Origin: Lachnospiraceae bacterium
GTDB lineage: Bacteria > Bacillota > Clostridia > Lachnospirales > Lachnospiraceae
Direction of reading: 5' to 3'
Assembly (NCBI GenBank): GCA_902363825.1
Contig: CABJBK010000010.1
Coordinates: 1-64,000, forward strand
Length of the DNA stretch: 64,000 bases
Shown here one piece after another: positions 46,937 through 55,286 of this stretch. The translations under genes and the position numbers were made by a program. The notes under the pieces are model-generated. The model searched no databases. It had not been told where the DNA came from and was given only the letters and a program-made list of their open reading frames with translations. Position 1 is the stretch's first letter, and every line of letters starts with the position of its first letter.

Positions 46937-48751
46937 TTATTCCTCGTCTAATTTCAGCACACTCATGAATGCTTCCTGCGGAATTTCTACATTGCCGACC
47001 TGGCGCATCCGCTTCTTTCCTTCTTTCTGCTTTTCGAGCAGCTTCTTCTTTCTGGAAATATCACCACCGTAACACTTGGCAAGCACGTCTTTGCGCATCG
47101 CCTTTATTGTTTCACGTGCAATGATCTTTCCACCGACTGCCGCCTGGATCGGAATTTCAAAAAGATGTCTCGGAATCTCTTCTTTTAATTTTTCGCACAT
47201 CTTTCTTCCGCGCTCATACGCACTGTCCTTAAATACGATAAAGGAAAGCGCATCCACTTCTTCCTTATTGACCAGAATATCCAGCTTCACGAGTTCGGAG
47301 CGCACATAGCCCTTCATTTCATAATCAAAGGACGCATATCCTCTGGAACGGGATTTTAACGCATCAAAGAAATCATAGATGATCTCATTTAACGGCAGAT
47401 CATATTTGATCAGTGCACGCGTTTTTTCAATATATTCCATACTGATATAAACACCGCGGCGCTCCTGACACAGATCCATGATCGCTCCAATGTACTCACT
47501 GGTCACCATGATCTCCGCACTCACCATCGGTTCTTCCATATATTCGATCTCAGACGGATCCGGCAGATTGGATGGATTTGTCAGCTCGATCACTTCTCCG
47601 TCCGTCTTATGGATCTTGTAGATAACACCCGGTGCCGTTGTAACAAGATCCAGATTAAACTCACGCTCCAGCCGCTCCTGGATGATCTCTAAATGAAGCA
47701 GTCCCAAAAAGCCACACCGGAAACCAAATCCAAGTGCGACCGATGTCTCCGGTTCATACTGCAAAGCCGCGTCATTGATCTGAAGTTTCTCGAGTGCATC
47801 CCGAAGATCCGGGTATTTTGCGCTGTCTGCTGGATAAAGTCCGCAGTAAACCATCGGATTTACTTTTTTATAGCCAGGAAGTGCCTCCGCACACGGCCGG
47901 TCTGCTTCTGTCACCGTATCACCCACGCGTGTCTCACGCACATTCTTGATCCCCGCACAGATATAGCCTACCATTCCAGCACTCAATTCCTCACACGGGA
48001 TAAACTGACCGGCTCCGAAATAGCCCACTTCCGTCACTTCATCCATCGCACCTGTCGCCATCAGCTTTATCTTTGTGCCGACCTTTACGCAGCCCTCCAT
48101 GATCCGGCAAAATACAATCACGCCCTTATAGGAATCATAGATTGCGTCAAAGATCAGTGCCTTGAGCGGTGCCTCGGGATCTCCCTGTGGTGCCGGGATC
48201 CTCGTTACGATCTGCTCTAAAACATCTTCGATATTTAAGCCTGTCTTTGCAGAGATACGCGGCGCATCCATCGCCTCTATACCGATGACATCCTCGATCT
48301 CCTGCGCAACCTCATCCGGCTGTGCGCTCGGAAGATCGATCTTGTTGATGACCGGAAGCACATCCAGGTCATGATCAAGCGCCAGATAGACATTTGCAAG
48401 TGTCTGTGCCTCTACCCCCTGTGCCGCATCTACCACAAGGATTGCTCCATCACACGCCGCAAGGCTTCGCGACACCTCATAGTTAAAATCGACATGCCCC
48501 GGGGTATCGATCAGATTAAAGATATACTCTTCTCCGTCTTTTGCTTTATAAATAATGCGCACCGCCTGCGATTTGATCGTAATTCCACGTTCTCTCTCCA
48601 GATCCATATTATCAAGTACCTGCGACTGCATTTCACGGCTGGTCAGTGTTCCGGTCATCTCAATGATGCGGTCCGCCAGCGTGGACTTTCCATGGTCAAT
48701 ATGTGCAATGATGCAAAAGTTTCTGATTTTACTCTGATCGATATGTGACAT
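46937..48751 (-). CDS. lepA: elongation factor 4 (LepA)
   Basis: Ribosome-binding GTPase related to EF-G that acts on stalled or assembling ribosomes. The 604-residue product has G1 [14 protein letters not shown]2/G3 with [10 protein letters not shown] and DTPGHVDF, G4 NKIDLPSA, and the LepA-specific C-terminal domain with [26 protein letters not shown] precedes the ATG. First gene of the lepA-hemW operon. Confidence 0.98.
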   Translation of the reverse strand: MSHIDQSKIRNFCIIAHIDHGKSTLADRIIEMTGTLTSREMQSQVLDNMDLERERGITIKSQAVRIIYKAKDGEEYIFNLIDTPGHVDFNYEVSRSLAACDGAILVVDAAQGVEAQTLANVYLALDHDLDVLPVINKIDLPSAQPDEVAQEIEDVIGIEAMDAPRISAKTGLNIEDVLEQIVTRIPAPQGDPEAPLKALIFDAIYDSYKGVIVFCRIMEGCVKVGTKIKLMATGAMDEVTEVGYFGAGQFIPCEELSAGMVGYICAGIKNVRETRVGDTVTEADRPCAEALPGYKKVNPMVYCGLYPADSAKYPDLRDALEKLQINDAALQYEPETSVALGFGFRCGFLGLLHLEIIQERLEREFNLDLVTTAPGVIYKIHKTDGEVIELTNPSNLPDPSEIEYMEEPMVSAEIMVTSEYIGAIMDLCQERRGVYISMEYIEKTRALIKYDLPLNEIIYDFFDALKSRSRGYASFDYEMKGYVRSELVKLDILVNKEEVDALSFIVFKDSAYERGRKMCEKLKEEIPRHLFEIPIQAAVGGKIIARETIKAMRKDVLAKCYGGDISRKKKLLEKQKEGKKRMRQVGNVEIPQEAFMSVLKLDEE

Positions 48752-48792
48752 TTATCTCTATTCCTCCGTCTAACTGCAATTCAATGGGTTTA

Positions 48793-48821
48793 TTATAATG
48801 CATCAGAGCGGTTTCTTCAAC
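48793..48821 (-). promoter_or_regulatory. sigma-A promoter of lepA-hemW
   Basis: Minus-strand TTGAAG (48816-48821), 17-base spacer, TATAAT (48793-48798). The -35 lies inside the 3' end of the Rpn-family gene. Confidence 0.8.
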
Positions 48822-49846
48822 TGATTTTTGTTGTCACAGAAAGGCTCACCTTTCCATTTTTCATAAACTGCTTTCCAGTCATACTCCGGCGCAAATTCTT
48901 CTGCCGCCTCGCAGATGGATCGTATCGGTGAAAGATCTTCTTCCAGTTCCTGCGCGATCATCTCCGACGTTTTTCCTTTTTTCAGTTTTGTACAGATCTG
49001 TCGAAAAAGCAGCTGTTCTTCCCCGACAAGCCTGCCTTCTTCTCTGCCACGCTCGATTCCGATCGTCACTCCTTCTGTTCTGCCCTGCTCAATCCCGGCT
49101 GCTACGCCTTCCTCATAGCTCTGCTGTCCCAGCTGACGCAGGGTCTCTTCCTCATCATATTCAAAGATACACATCTCTATGGCCTCCTCCCTGTATTTTA
49201 ACAGGAAATCCCGCAGGATCCCTTCCCTGATGCAGGTATCCACCGTATGTTTCACCGCTTCTTCCCGTCCCATGCTCTTTTCACAGGTTCTGAGCCGGTC
49301 AACAAACTGCGCGTATTCAAGCAGCGTATGGCACTGTTCCATCAGTTCTTTATTCCTGCCGAGGTTGATATTTAACATCACAACTTTTAATTCCAGTGCC
49401 GGATCTTCCTCCGGGTTCATGAACGCGTCGGACAACTTTAACACCTGCCGCTCCGGCTGCATATCCCTTCCGTTATAGAACACGAAAAAGCGAGGTGTCG
49501 GTATCTTTACGAGCTGTCTCCCATAAATTGTCCGACCACCGCTCCAGCTGCGCAGCTCCCTTGCCACATAATGCAGGTTGCGAAGCGGAATATTCGGATT
49601 ATAGGTGCTCTGATGCTCATACAGATCCATGTAAAAATCCATGACGACCGCCAGATCATTTTTCATGTTCATGTAAATAGCGTTTTCCAGTGTCACGACG
49701 GTAAGCGCCTCCAGATCGGTGTATGACGTGCCGTTCACTGCGTTATAAAGCCCGAGCAGCTCCTTTTTCTCCCGGAACACCATGCGGAACAGCCTGTCTT
49801 TGTAACTGCGGTATACCTGATTTCCTGTTTCTTTTGTTTTGTCCAT
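48803..49846 (-). CDS. Rpn-family PD-(D/E)XK nuclease / putative transposase
   Basis: A 347-residue protein of the recombination-promoting nuclease family. The start RSYKDRLFRMVFREKKELLGLYNAVNG is typical, and the nuclease core is seen as NDLAVVMDFYMDLYEHQST with the D and ExQ-type residues. The C-terminal part has the family repeat of Gly-rich turns EGVAAGIEQGRTEGVTIGIERG. Related E. coli proteins promote RecA-independent recombination. Such genes are often multicopy; here it stands alone between lepA and the alcohol dehydrogenase, with no terminal repeats. AGGAGG precedes the ATG. Confidence 0.88.
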   Translation of the reverse strand: MDKTKETGNQVYRSYKDRLFRMVFREKKELLGLYNAVNGTSYTDLEALTVVTLENAIYMNMKNDLAVVMDFYMDLYEHQSTYNPNIPLRNLHYVARELRSWSGGRTIYGRQLVKIPTPRFFVFYNGRDMQPERQVLKLSDAFMNPEEDPALELKVVMLNINLGRNKELMEQCHTLLEYAQFVDRLRTCEKSMGREEAVKHTVDTCIREGILRDFLLKYREEAIEMCIFEYDEEETLRQLGQQSYEEGVAAGIEQGRTEGVTIGIERGREEGRLVGEEQLLFRQICTKLKKGKTSEMIAQELEEDLSPIRSICEAAEEFAPEYDWKAVYEKWKGEPFCDNKNQLKKPL

Positions 49847-50009
49847 ATTTTATTTTCCTCCTGTTGCCGCAGGAGTAATTTCTTCGAAAACCCCTGCTTT
49901 TTGATTGTGGAAAAAGCATGAATTTTCTGAAATAACAAGAATGTTTAGAACCGCCGGATGGCGGACAGACGGACTGTTGTCCGGATAGAAAATATGCTTT
50001 TATATATTT

Positions 50010-50038
50010 ATCTTAGCACACGCCGATTCCGGGAACAA
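50010..50038 (-). promoter_or_regulatory. promoter of the Rpn-family gene
   Basis: Minus-strand TTGTTC (50033-50038), 17-base spacer, TAAGAT (50010-50015). It implies a leader of about 160 bases; nothing else was recognised in that stretch. Confidence 0.6.
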
Positions 50039-50065
50039 ATTAAATTATTATAAACTATTGATTCT

Positions 50066-50105
50066 AAAAAACCGGCGCCCAGACATTTCTGTCCGGGCGC
50101 CGGTT
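50066..50105 (-). terminator. terminator of the alcohol dehydrogenase gene
   Basis: ACCGGCGCCC and GGGCGCCGGT form a 10-bp GC stem extended by AGACA/TGTC(C); the minus strand ends in TTTTTT. It lies about 30 bases after the stop. Confidence 0.9.
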
Positions 50106-50135
50106 CTATCTAACTTTCTATTTTTCTTTTTTATT

Positions 50136-51353
50136 CTAAAAATCCACTTCCGTATCATAATAGCAGCATTTTAAGAGTTTTTCCATCTCCTCCTGACTCG
50201 GCTGTCTTGGGTTAGAACCGGTACAGGCATCCAGAATTGCATTCGCCGCGATTTCCGGCAGTCTCTCTAAAAATACTTCCTCCGGGACAAATCCCTGCTC
50301 AGTCGGATAACTGTCCGCGCCATAATTTTTGATGCAGTGCGGGATGTTCAGTTCATCATTCATACCGCGCAGATACCGGATCAGAAGATCCACTTTCTCA
50401 TCATCGCTGTTTCCGCCAAGATTCATGTAATCCGCGATCGCGCCGTACCGCTTCTTTGCGGTCTCATCTTTTGCGTTGAACGCAATTACTTTCGGCAGAT
50501 ACATCGCGTTCGCAGCTCCATGGATGATATGTGCGCCGTAATCCGCAAATGCGGCGCCGGTCTTATGTGCCATGGAATGTACGATTCCGAGCAGTGCGTT
50601 GGAAAATGCCATTCCCGCCAGACACTGCGCATTGTGCATGGAATCTCTCATTTCCATATCTCCATTGTAAGATTTTACCAGATCATTCTGGATCATATGG
50701 ATCGCATAGAGTGCAAGCGGATCGGTAAAATCGCAGTTTGCCGTGGAAACATATGCCTCGATTGCGTGTGTCATCGCATCCATTCCGGTGTGCGCCACCA
50801 GTTTCTGCGGCATGGTCTCCGCAAGATCCGGGTCAACAATGGCAACGTCCGGTGTGATCTCAAAATCCGCGATCGGATATTTGATTCCTTTTTCATAATC
50901 CGTGATAATGGAAAACGCGGTAACTTCCGTTGCCGTTCCAGACGTGGATGAGATTGCGCAGAAGTGTGCTTTCTGGCGCAGTTTCGGAAGCCCGAACACC
51001 TTGCACATATCCTCAAATGTCACATCCGGATACTCATATTTGATCCACATTGCTTTTGCTGCGTCGATCGGAGATCCGCCGCCCATCGCAACGATCCAGT
51101 CCGGCTGAAATTCCTGCATGACTGCCGCGCCCTTCATAACCGTATCCACAGACGGATCCGGCTCAATGCCTTCAAACAGCTTTACTTCCATACCTGCTTC
51201 TTCCAGATATTTCTGCGCTTTTTCAAGGAATCCGAAACGCTTCATCGATCCCCCGCCTACACAGATGATCGCTCTTTTTCCCTCGAAAGTCTTTAACGCC
51301 TCAAGCGCGCCTTTTCCGTGGTACAGATCTCTTGGTAATGTAAATCTTGCCAT
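50136..51353 (-). CDS. iron-containing alcohol dehydrogenase
   Basis: A 405-residue group III alcohol dehydrogenase, probably NAD(P)H-dependent and fermentative. The cofactor loop is GGGSPIDAAKAMW, the metal site lies in VAHTGMDAMTHAIEAYVS and GIVHSMAHKTGA (His ligands). Butanol-type substrates are typical, but the substrate cannot be fixed. ATG at 51353 has AAGGAGG upstream; an ATG 23 codons earlier lies within a palindromic promoter region. Single gene. Confidence 0.93.
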   Translation of the reverse strand: MARFTLPRDLYHGKGALEALKTFEGKRAIICVGGGSMKRFGFLEKAQKYLEEAGMEVKLFEGIEPDPSVDTVMKGAAVMQEFQPDWIVAMGGGSPIDAAKAMWIKYEYPDVTFEDMCKVFGLPKLRQKAHFCAISSTSGTATEVTAFSIITDYEKGIKYPIADFEITPDVAIVDPDLAETMPQKLVAHTGMDAMTHAIEAYVSTANCDFTDPLALYAIHMIQNDLVKSYNGDMEMRDSMHNAQCLAGMAFSNALLGIVHSMAHKTGAAFADYGAHIIHGAANAMYLPKVIAFNAKDETAKKRYGAIADYMNLGGNSDDEKVDLLIRYLRGMNDELNIPHCIKNYGADSYPTEQGFVPEEVFLERLPEIAANAILDACTGSNPRQPSQEEMEKLLKCCYYDTEVDF

Positions 51354-51389
51354 AATAAAAATCCTCCTTCTCCCAGCTTTTTTCTTATT

Positions 51390-51409
51390 TTCTGGATAAG
51401 TCCAGAATA
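51390..51409 (-). promoter_or_regulatory. operator-like palindrome in the alcohol dehydrogenase promoter
   Basis: TTCTGGA-CTTA-TCCAGAA is a perfect 7-bp inverted repeat (51390-51407). It overlaps a possible extended -10, TGTTATTCT, on the minus strand. No clear -35 was seen. Confidence 0.45.
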
Positions 51410-51442
51410 ACACATTCCCCATGGAAAAGGAACCGCTTTCCT

Positions 51443-52714
51443 CTAATTTCCAGTCAGTACACGGTATAAAATATCCGCAAGCGGTTCCATTGCGCTCATC
51501 GCCTCATCCACGGTATTCGTCTGCGCCCCGACCTCGACTAAAAGTGTCTTCGGACAGTAATGCATATTATAACGGTATCCCTTCAGATAGATTGACCGCG
51601 AGAATCCCGGATAATACTGTTTCGCCTTCAACTGCATCTGCAGCGAGAACGCCAGATTGTCCGAAAGATTCGGGTTGTAGAGGTAGGGGATATCCCCCGT
51701 TGCCGTGGTACGGCTTAACCCGTTAAAAAACATGATCGATGCCATCTGCTTTCCATTGACATCCGCAACCAGCCTTGTCGTGTCCGCAACCCCATCACGG
51801 TGCAGATCGATCACGACCTCAATGCCCGGATTTTCCGCAAGGATCTGCTCTAACGCCGGCCCCGCCTTCGCATAGGCATGATCTCTGTCATTCACATCGT
51901 ATTCACCGGTATGATGAAGCACCGAAAGCCCATAGCGCTCCTGTAAAAGTTCGGTCAGATAATTGCCCACTCCGACCACTGTGGTGTTCGGATCCCCCGG
52001 CACGGAATCCGCATATCCCTCCTGGGAATGGGTATGGTAGATCAGTATCTGCGGCTGTCCGGTCGGTGCGGCCAACCTCATATCGCGCGCCAGAAGTTCC
52101 GATGCGTTTAACTGCTCCCCGGTAATTGTCGTTGTTTTATCTACAACATAAAAATTATGTATTAAATAATCAAAATCATTCAGTTTATCAAGCGGGATAT
52201 CCGTTTTCGGCGCCTGACTCACCTGAAACTCCACGGTAGTCTGGCTGTTTGCCGCATTCTCCGCAGCCGTTGCCGTCCCGCTGCATCCTCCCGCACCTGC
52301 CGTCACGCCGGCTCCCCCATTTTCTCCGTTTAATGCGGTGCCATCTGCCGCGTCCGGCTCATCCGAGGCCTCCATGGCAACGATCTCTTCATAGGAAAAA
52401 TGACTTTCCACCTGCGTTTCATATCCATCTGCCGTATCTATGTATTCCGTAAGCGGAAACGGACGCCCGGAAAGCTCAAGCAATACCTGCGCCGCCGTCT
52501 TTTCCGTTCCGTCCTGTTCCATAATATAGCCGATCTGCATCGCGTACTGCCTGGCTGTCTGATGAAACAGCACGCGTTTCCCCTCACTTAGTGCCTGCTC
52601 AAAAAGAGTTTGATTCATCCCCTGATCTTTTATATGAAAGCACAAAAATACCATAAAAATCAGAACAGCTGCCGAAGCAAGCTGTCCCATCTTCTTTGTC
52701 CTGTCTTTTTGCAT
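51443..52714 (-). CDS. spoIIP: stage II sporulation protein P
   Basis: Peptidoglycan amidase/endopeptidase that acts with SpoIID and SpoIIM during engulfment. The 423-residue product has an N-terminal membrane helix (about residues 10-28), a long variable region including an Ala/Gly-rich low-complexity stretch near 135-165, and the amidase domain with ILIYHTHSQEGY (zinc His and Glu), VIDLHRDGV and LLVEVGAQTNT. AAGGGG lies upstream of the ATG. It follows gpr by about 60 bases, the usual clostridial order. Confidence 0.95.
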   Translation of the reverse strand: MQKDRTKKMGQLASAAVLIFMVFLCFHIKDQGMNQTLFEQALSEGKRVLFHQTARQYAMQIGYIMEQDGTEKTAAQVLLELSGRPFPLTEYIDTADGYETQVESHFSYEEIVAMEASDEPDAADGTALNGENGGAGVTAGAGGCSGTATAAENAANSQTTVEFQVSQAPKTDIPLDKLNDFDYLIHNFYVVDKTTTITGEQLNASELLARDMRLAAPTGQPQILIYHTHSQEGYADSVPGDPNTTVVGVGNYLTELLQERYGLSVLHHTGEYDVNDRDHAYAKAGPALEQILAENPGIEVVIDLHRDGVADTTRLVADVNGKQMASIMFFNGLSRTTATGDIPYLYNPNLSDNLAFSLQMQLKAKQYYPGFSRSIYLKGYRYNMHYCPKTLLVEVGAQTNTVDEAMSAMEPLADILYRVLTGN

Positions 52715-52749
52715 GCATCCTGATTCCCCTTTGTCTATCCGAAAATACT

Positions 52750-52777
52750 ATATTATATGCATTCGATTTCTTCTTAT
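52750..52777 (-). promoter_or_regulatory. possible sigma-E promoter of spoIIP
   Basis: Minus-strand TCATAAG (52771-52777), 13-base spacer, CATATAAT (52750-52757), close to the sigma-E consensus (about TCATATT and CATACAAT). It lies over the gpr stop codon. A sigma-A reading is worse. Bacillus spoIIP is under sigma-E. Confidence 0.55.
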
Positions 52778-53733
52778 GACATGCCCCCGTGTTTTTGGAA
52801 CGCAAGATTTAACCCCTCCGACAGTGTCAGGCTGATCTGCCGGATCGACTCATCAATGTCCTTTGGTGTCACAAACATCGCATTCAGGGACGGCGAAAGC
52901 AGTTCCCGGAAAAGCGCATGTTTCTCGGACTCCTCCAGCGCATTTAAGGAATGTCCGATCCGTTTTAAGTGCTCCGCCTGCGTCATTGCCCCGATCAGAC
53001 TGCTCATGGTGTCACTCACGATCGTTGCCGCATCGACCACCGTGGGCACTCCGATTGCGATCACCGGTACCCCGATGCTTTCTCTGTTGATCCCGTTTCT
53101 GTGGTTTCCGACACCGGATCCCGGATTGATCCCAGCATCTGTGATCTGTATGGTGCGGTTTAAGCGCTTTACACTCCGCGCCGCAAGCGCATCGATCACA
53201 AAAATGCAGTCCGGTTTTGTCTCTTTAGCCACCCCCTGCACGATCTCAAGGCTTTCCATACCGGTCTGTGCCATCACGCCCGGCACGATCCCGCTGATCT
53301 GGTTTGTGTGTTCCTCCCCTAGCGCGTATGTGCCAAATTCCCGGATCATATGGCGGGTGACAAACAGCTGATCTACCACATTCGGGCCCAACGCATCGGG
53401 TGTCACCTCACGGTTTCCAAGTCCCACGACCAAAAGCGACATGTCTTTTTGCTCCAGCGGCACCAGCTCCCGGATGATACGCGCAAGTTCCACTGAAATT
53501 TCCTTATGATACTCCTCATCCTCCTCCATCATATTCGGCGCCTCTAACGTGACATACGTTCCTTTTGGTTTTCCCATGCTTTTTGCCCCGTTTTCGGTCT
53601 CGATCACGACTTTTGAGATCAGCATGTCCTTTCCTGCTCTCTTTTCCTCCAACACAACACCTTTTATCTCGACGTTGTCTTCCTCAAATTTTTCTCTTGC
53701 CTCCAGCGCAAGGTCTGTTCTTATCTCGTACAT
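52774..53733 (-). CDS. gpr: germination protease GPR
   Basis: Degrades small acid-soluble spore proteins on germination; made in the forespore as a zymogen. The 319-residue product begins with IRTDLALEAREKFEED, the region that holds the auto-cleavage site in relatives, then EIKGVVLEEKRAG, GLGNREVTPDALGP and FVIDALAARS, which carry the two catalytic Asp positions. Ribosome site GGTGGTGAAAAG. Its presence supports spore formation. A forespore (sigma-G) promoter was looked for but not recognised. Divergent from rpsT. Confidence 0.94.
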   Translation of the reverse strand: MYEIRTDLALEAREKFEEDNVEIKGVVLEEKRAGKDMLISKVVIETENGAKSMGKPKGTYVTLEAPNMMEEDEEYHKEISVELARIIRELVPLEQKDMSLLVVGLGNREVTPDALGPNVVDQLFVTRHMIREFGTYALGEEHTNQISGIVPGVMAQTGMESLEIVQGVAKETKPDCIFVIDALAARSVKRLNRTIQITDAGINPGSGVGNHRNGINRESIGVPVIAIGVPTVVDAATIVSDTMSSLIGAMTQAEHLKRIGHSLNALEESEKHALFRELLSPSLNAMFVTPKDIDESIRQISLTLSEGLNLAFQKHGGMS

Positions 53734-53807
53734 CTTTTCACCACCTGTATTTTTTGCATATCAATCATCTGTATTTCTATTTTTTACAAAAAAAACGAAA
53801 ATATGTA

Positions 53808-53836
53808 TTGACAGATCCTCTTACGAAAGCTACAAT
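53808..53836 (+). promoter_or_regulatory. sigma-A promoter of rpsT
   Basis: TTGACA (53808-53813, perfect), 17-base spacer, TACAAT (53831-53836). Confidence 0.9.
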
Positions 53837-53849
53837 ATCATAGTATGTT

Positions 53850-53882
53850 TATATCAGATCGTCCGTGTCCGGCTCTGATATA
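53850..53882 (+). promoter_or_regulatory. hairpin in the rpsT leader
   Basis: TATATCAGA (53850-53858) and TCTGATATA (53874-53882) are perfect 9-bp arms around a 15-base loop, close to the expected 5' end of the mRNA. It may stabilise or regulate the message. Confidence 0.55.
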
Positions 53883-53922
53883 AGAAAATGATTTTATTTC
53901 ACAATAATTGGAGGTGTACAGG

Positions 53923-54186
53923 TTGGCTAACATCAAATCTGCAAAGAAAAGAATTTTAGTAAATGAGACAAAGGCTGCCAGAAATAAGGCAATCAGATCC
54001 AGAGTTAAAACATCCATCAAGAAGGTTGAAGCTGCTGTAACAGCAAACGATAAGGCTGCTGCTCAGGTTGCTCTGATCGAAGCAATCGCTGAAATCAACA
54101 AGGCTGCTTCCAAGGGTGTATATCATAAAAACAATTCTTCCAGAAAGATTTCCCGTTTAACAAAAGCTGTTAACAAGATCGCTTAA
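53923..54186 (+). CDS. rpsT: 30S ribosomal protein S20
   Basis: Primary 16S-binding protein of the small subunit. The 87-residue helical, basic product starts ANIKSAKKRILVNETKAARN after the initiator. The start codon is TTG at 53923, 8 bases after GGAGG; an upstream in-frame TTG overlaps the ribosome site. S20 of E. coli also starts with UUG, which takes part in its autoregulation. Single gene, with its own promoter, leader hairpin and terminator. Confidence 0.95.
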   Translation: MANIKSAKKRILVNETKAARNKAIRSRVKTSIKKVEAAVTANDKAAAQVALIEAIAEINKAASKGVYHKNNSSRKISRLTKAVNKIA

Positions 54187-54250
54187 TCTGAGATGAACAT
54201 ATGGCAAAAGGCAAATGCTGCTGCTTTTTGCATCGGAATATCGGAATGAA

Positions 54251-54291
54251 AAAGAAACATCAGTACCGTCATACTGATGTTTCTTTTTTTG
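54251..54291. terminator. bidirectional terminator between rpsT and holA
   Basis: AAACATCAGTA and TACTGATGTTT form an 11-bp stem with a 6-base loop, flanked by A and T runs, so it serves rpsT (plus) and the convergent com operon (minus). Confidence 0.88.
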
Positions 54292-54294
54292 TTG

Positions 54295-55281
54295 TCATGC
54301 CATCGTCCCGCTGTACCGGATCAAAAACGTCTCCACTGCCAGCTGATCTGTCATGCGCCCGGTCTTGGTATCCTCCTCCGCACGCACGCCATCTTCCAGT
54401 GCCGCCCGAAGTTCTTTCATCGAAAAGCTTTTCGCCTGCACCAGATTTCTCCTCACCGCGAACTCCGGTATTCCGGCTTTCGACGCGATCGATTTATTAT
54501 CAAACCCAAGTCTGCGCAGATCTTTCACCTGCATCAGAATATGAAACTGCCTTGTGATCAGAAACAGGATCCGCATGGGCGGTTCCTTCAGTGCCAGCAG
54601 ATCATAATATAAAGAAAGTGCCTTTTTCTGATTTTTTTCAGCAATGGCATTTACCATCTCAAAGATCTTGTTGGTCGTCTGTCCCACACAGACCGCTTCC
54701 ACATCCGCAGCCTCGATCACATCTTTTCCCATCGTGTAACAGATCAGCTTTTCCAGCTCTCTGTCAATGTTTTCCATATCTGTTCCAGTACGGCTCAAAA
54801 AAAGCTGCATGACCGGGGTGGTGATATTGCGTTTTTCCTTTTTTAACCGGCCAAGGATCCAGCGGATCAGGATCTCATCCGTCTGCTTTTTAAATTCCAC
54901 AACGCTCCCTGTCTTCTGCGCCGCCTTATACATCTTTGAACGCTTATCAATTTCCTCTTCCACAAAAACAAGGCAGGTACTCTCCGGCAGTTCCGGAAGA
55001 TACGCTGCCAGCTCCTCACAGGAATTTTTAAAAAAGCCGCTGTTCTCGATCAAGATCAGTCTTCGATCGGCGAAAAACGGAAGCGTTTCCGCCAGGTCTA
55101 TGATGGCTTTGGGATTGGTATCCTTTCCCTCAAATGATGAAAAATTCATCGTGTCATCCGAAGCGACCAACGCCTGCTTCAACTTCCGTTTATACTGATG
55201 CTTTAAGTATGCTTCCTCCCCAAATAACAGATATACCCTCTTAAATTGTCCGCTTTTAATATCTTCATCAATCGTTTTCAT
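54295..55281 (-). CDS. holA: DNA polymerase III subunit delta
   Basis: Clamp-loader subunit that opens the beta clamp. The 328-residue product fits HolA: RVYLLFGEEAYLKHQYKRKL at the start, ALPFF-type ETLPFFADRRLILIEN for clamp contact, and a helical C-terminus. No normal ribosome site precedes the ATG, which is 3 bases after the comEC stop, so translation is probably coupled. Last gene of the com operon; comEC-holA-rpsT is a conserved clostridial order. Confidence 0.93.
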   Translation of the reverse strand: MKTIDEDIKSGQFKRVYLLFGEEAYLKHQYKRKLKQALVASDDTMNFSSFEGKDTNPKAIIDLAETLPFFADRRLILIENSGFFKNSCEELAAYLPELPESTCLVFVEEEIDKRSKMYKAAQKTGSVVEFKKQTDEILIRWILGRLKKEKRNITTPVMQLFLSRTGTDMENIDRELEKLICYTMGKDVIEAADVEAVCVGQTTNKIFEMVNAIAEKNQKKALSLYYDLLALKEPPMRILFLITRQFHILMQVKDLRRLGFDNKSIASKAGIPEFAVRRNLVQAKSFSMKELRAALEDGVRAEEDTKTGRMTDQLAVETFLIRYSGTMA

Positions 55282-55286
55282 AACAT

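Noticed and set aside
50337-50951. Open frame of 204 codons opposite the alcohol dehydrogenase
   Set aside because: Antisense shadow, Cys/His/Arg-rich translation typical of reversed coding sequence.
51423-51442. Terminator after spoIIP
   Set aside because: AGGAA/TTCCT with TTTT is only a 5-bp stem; too weak to call.
53734-53807. Sigma-G promoter before gpr
   Set aside because: Expected from Bacillus, but no convincing -35/-10 pair was seen in this A+T-rich stretch.
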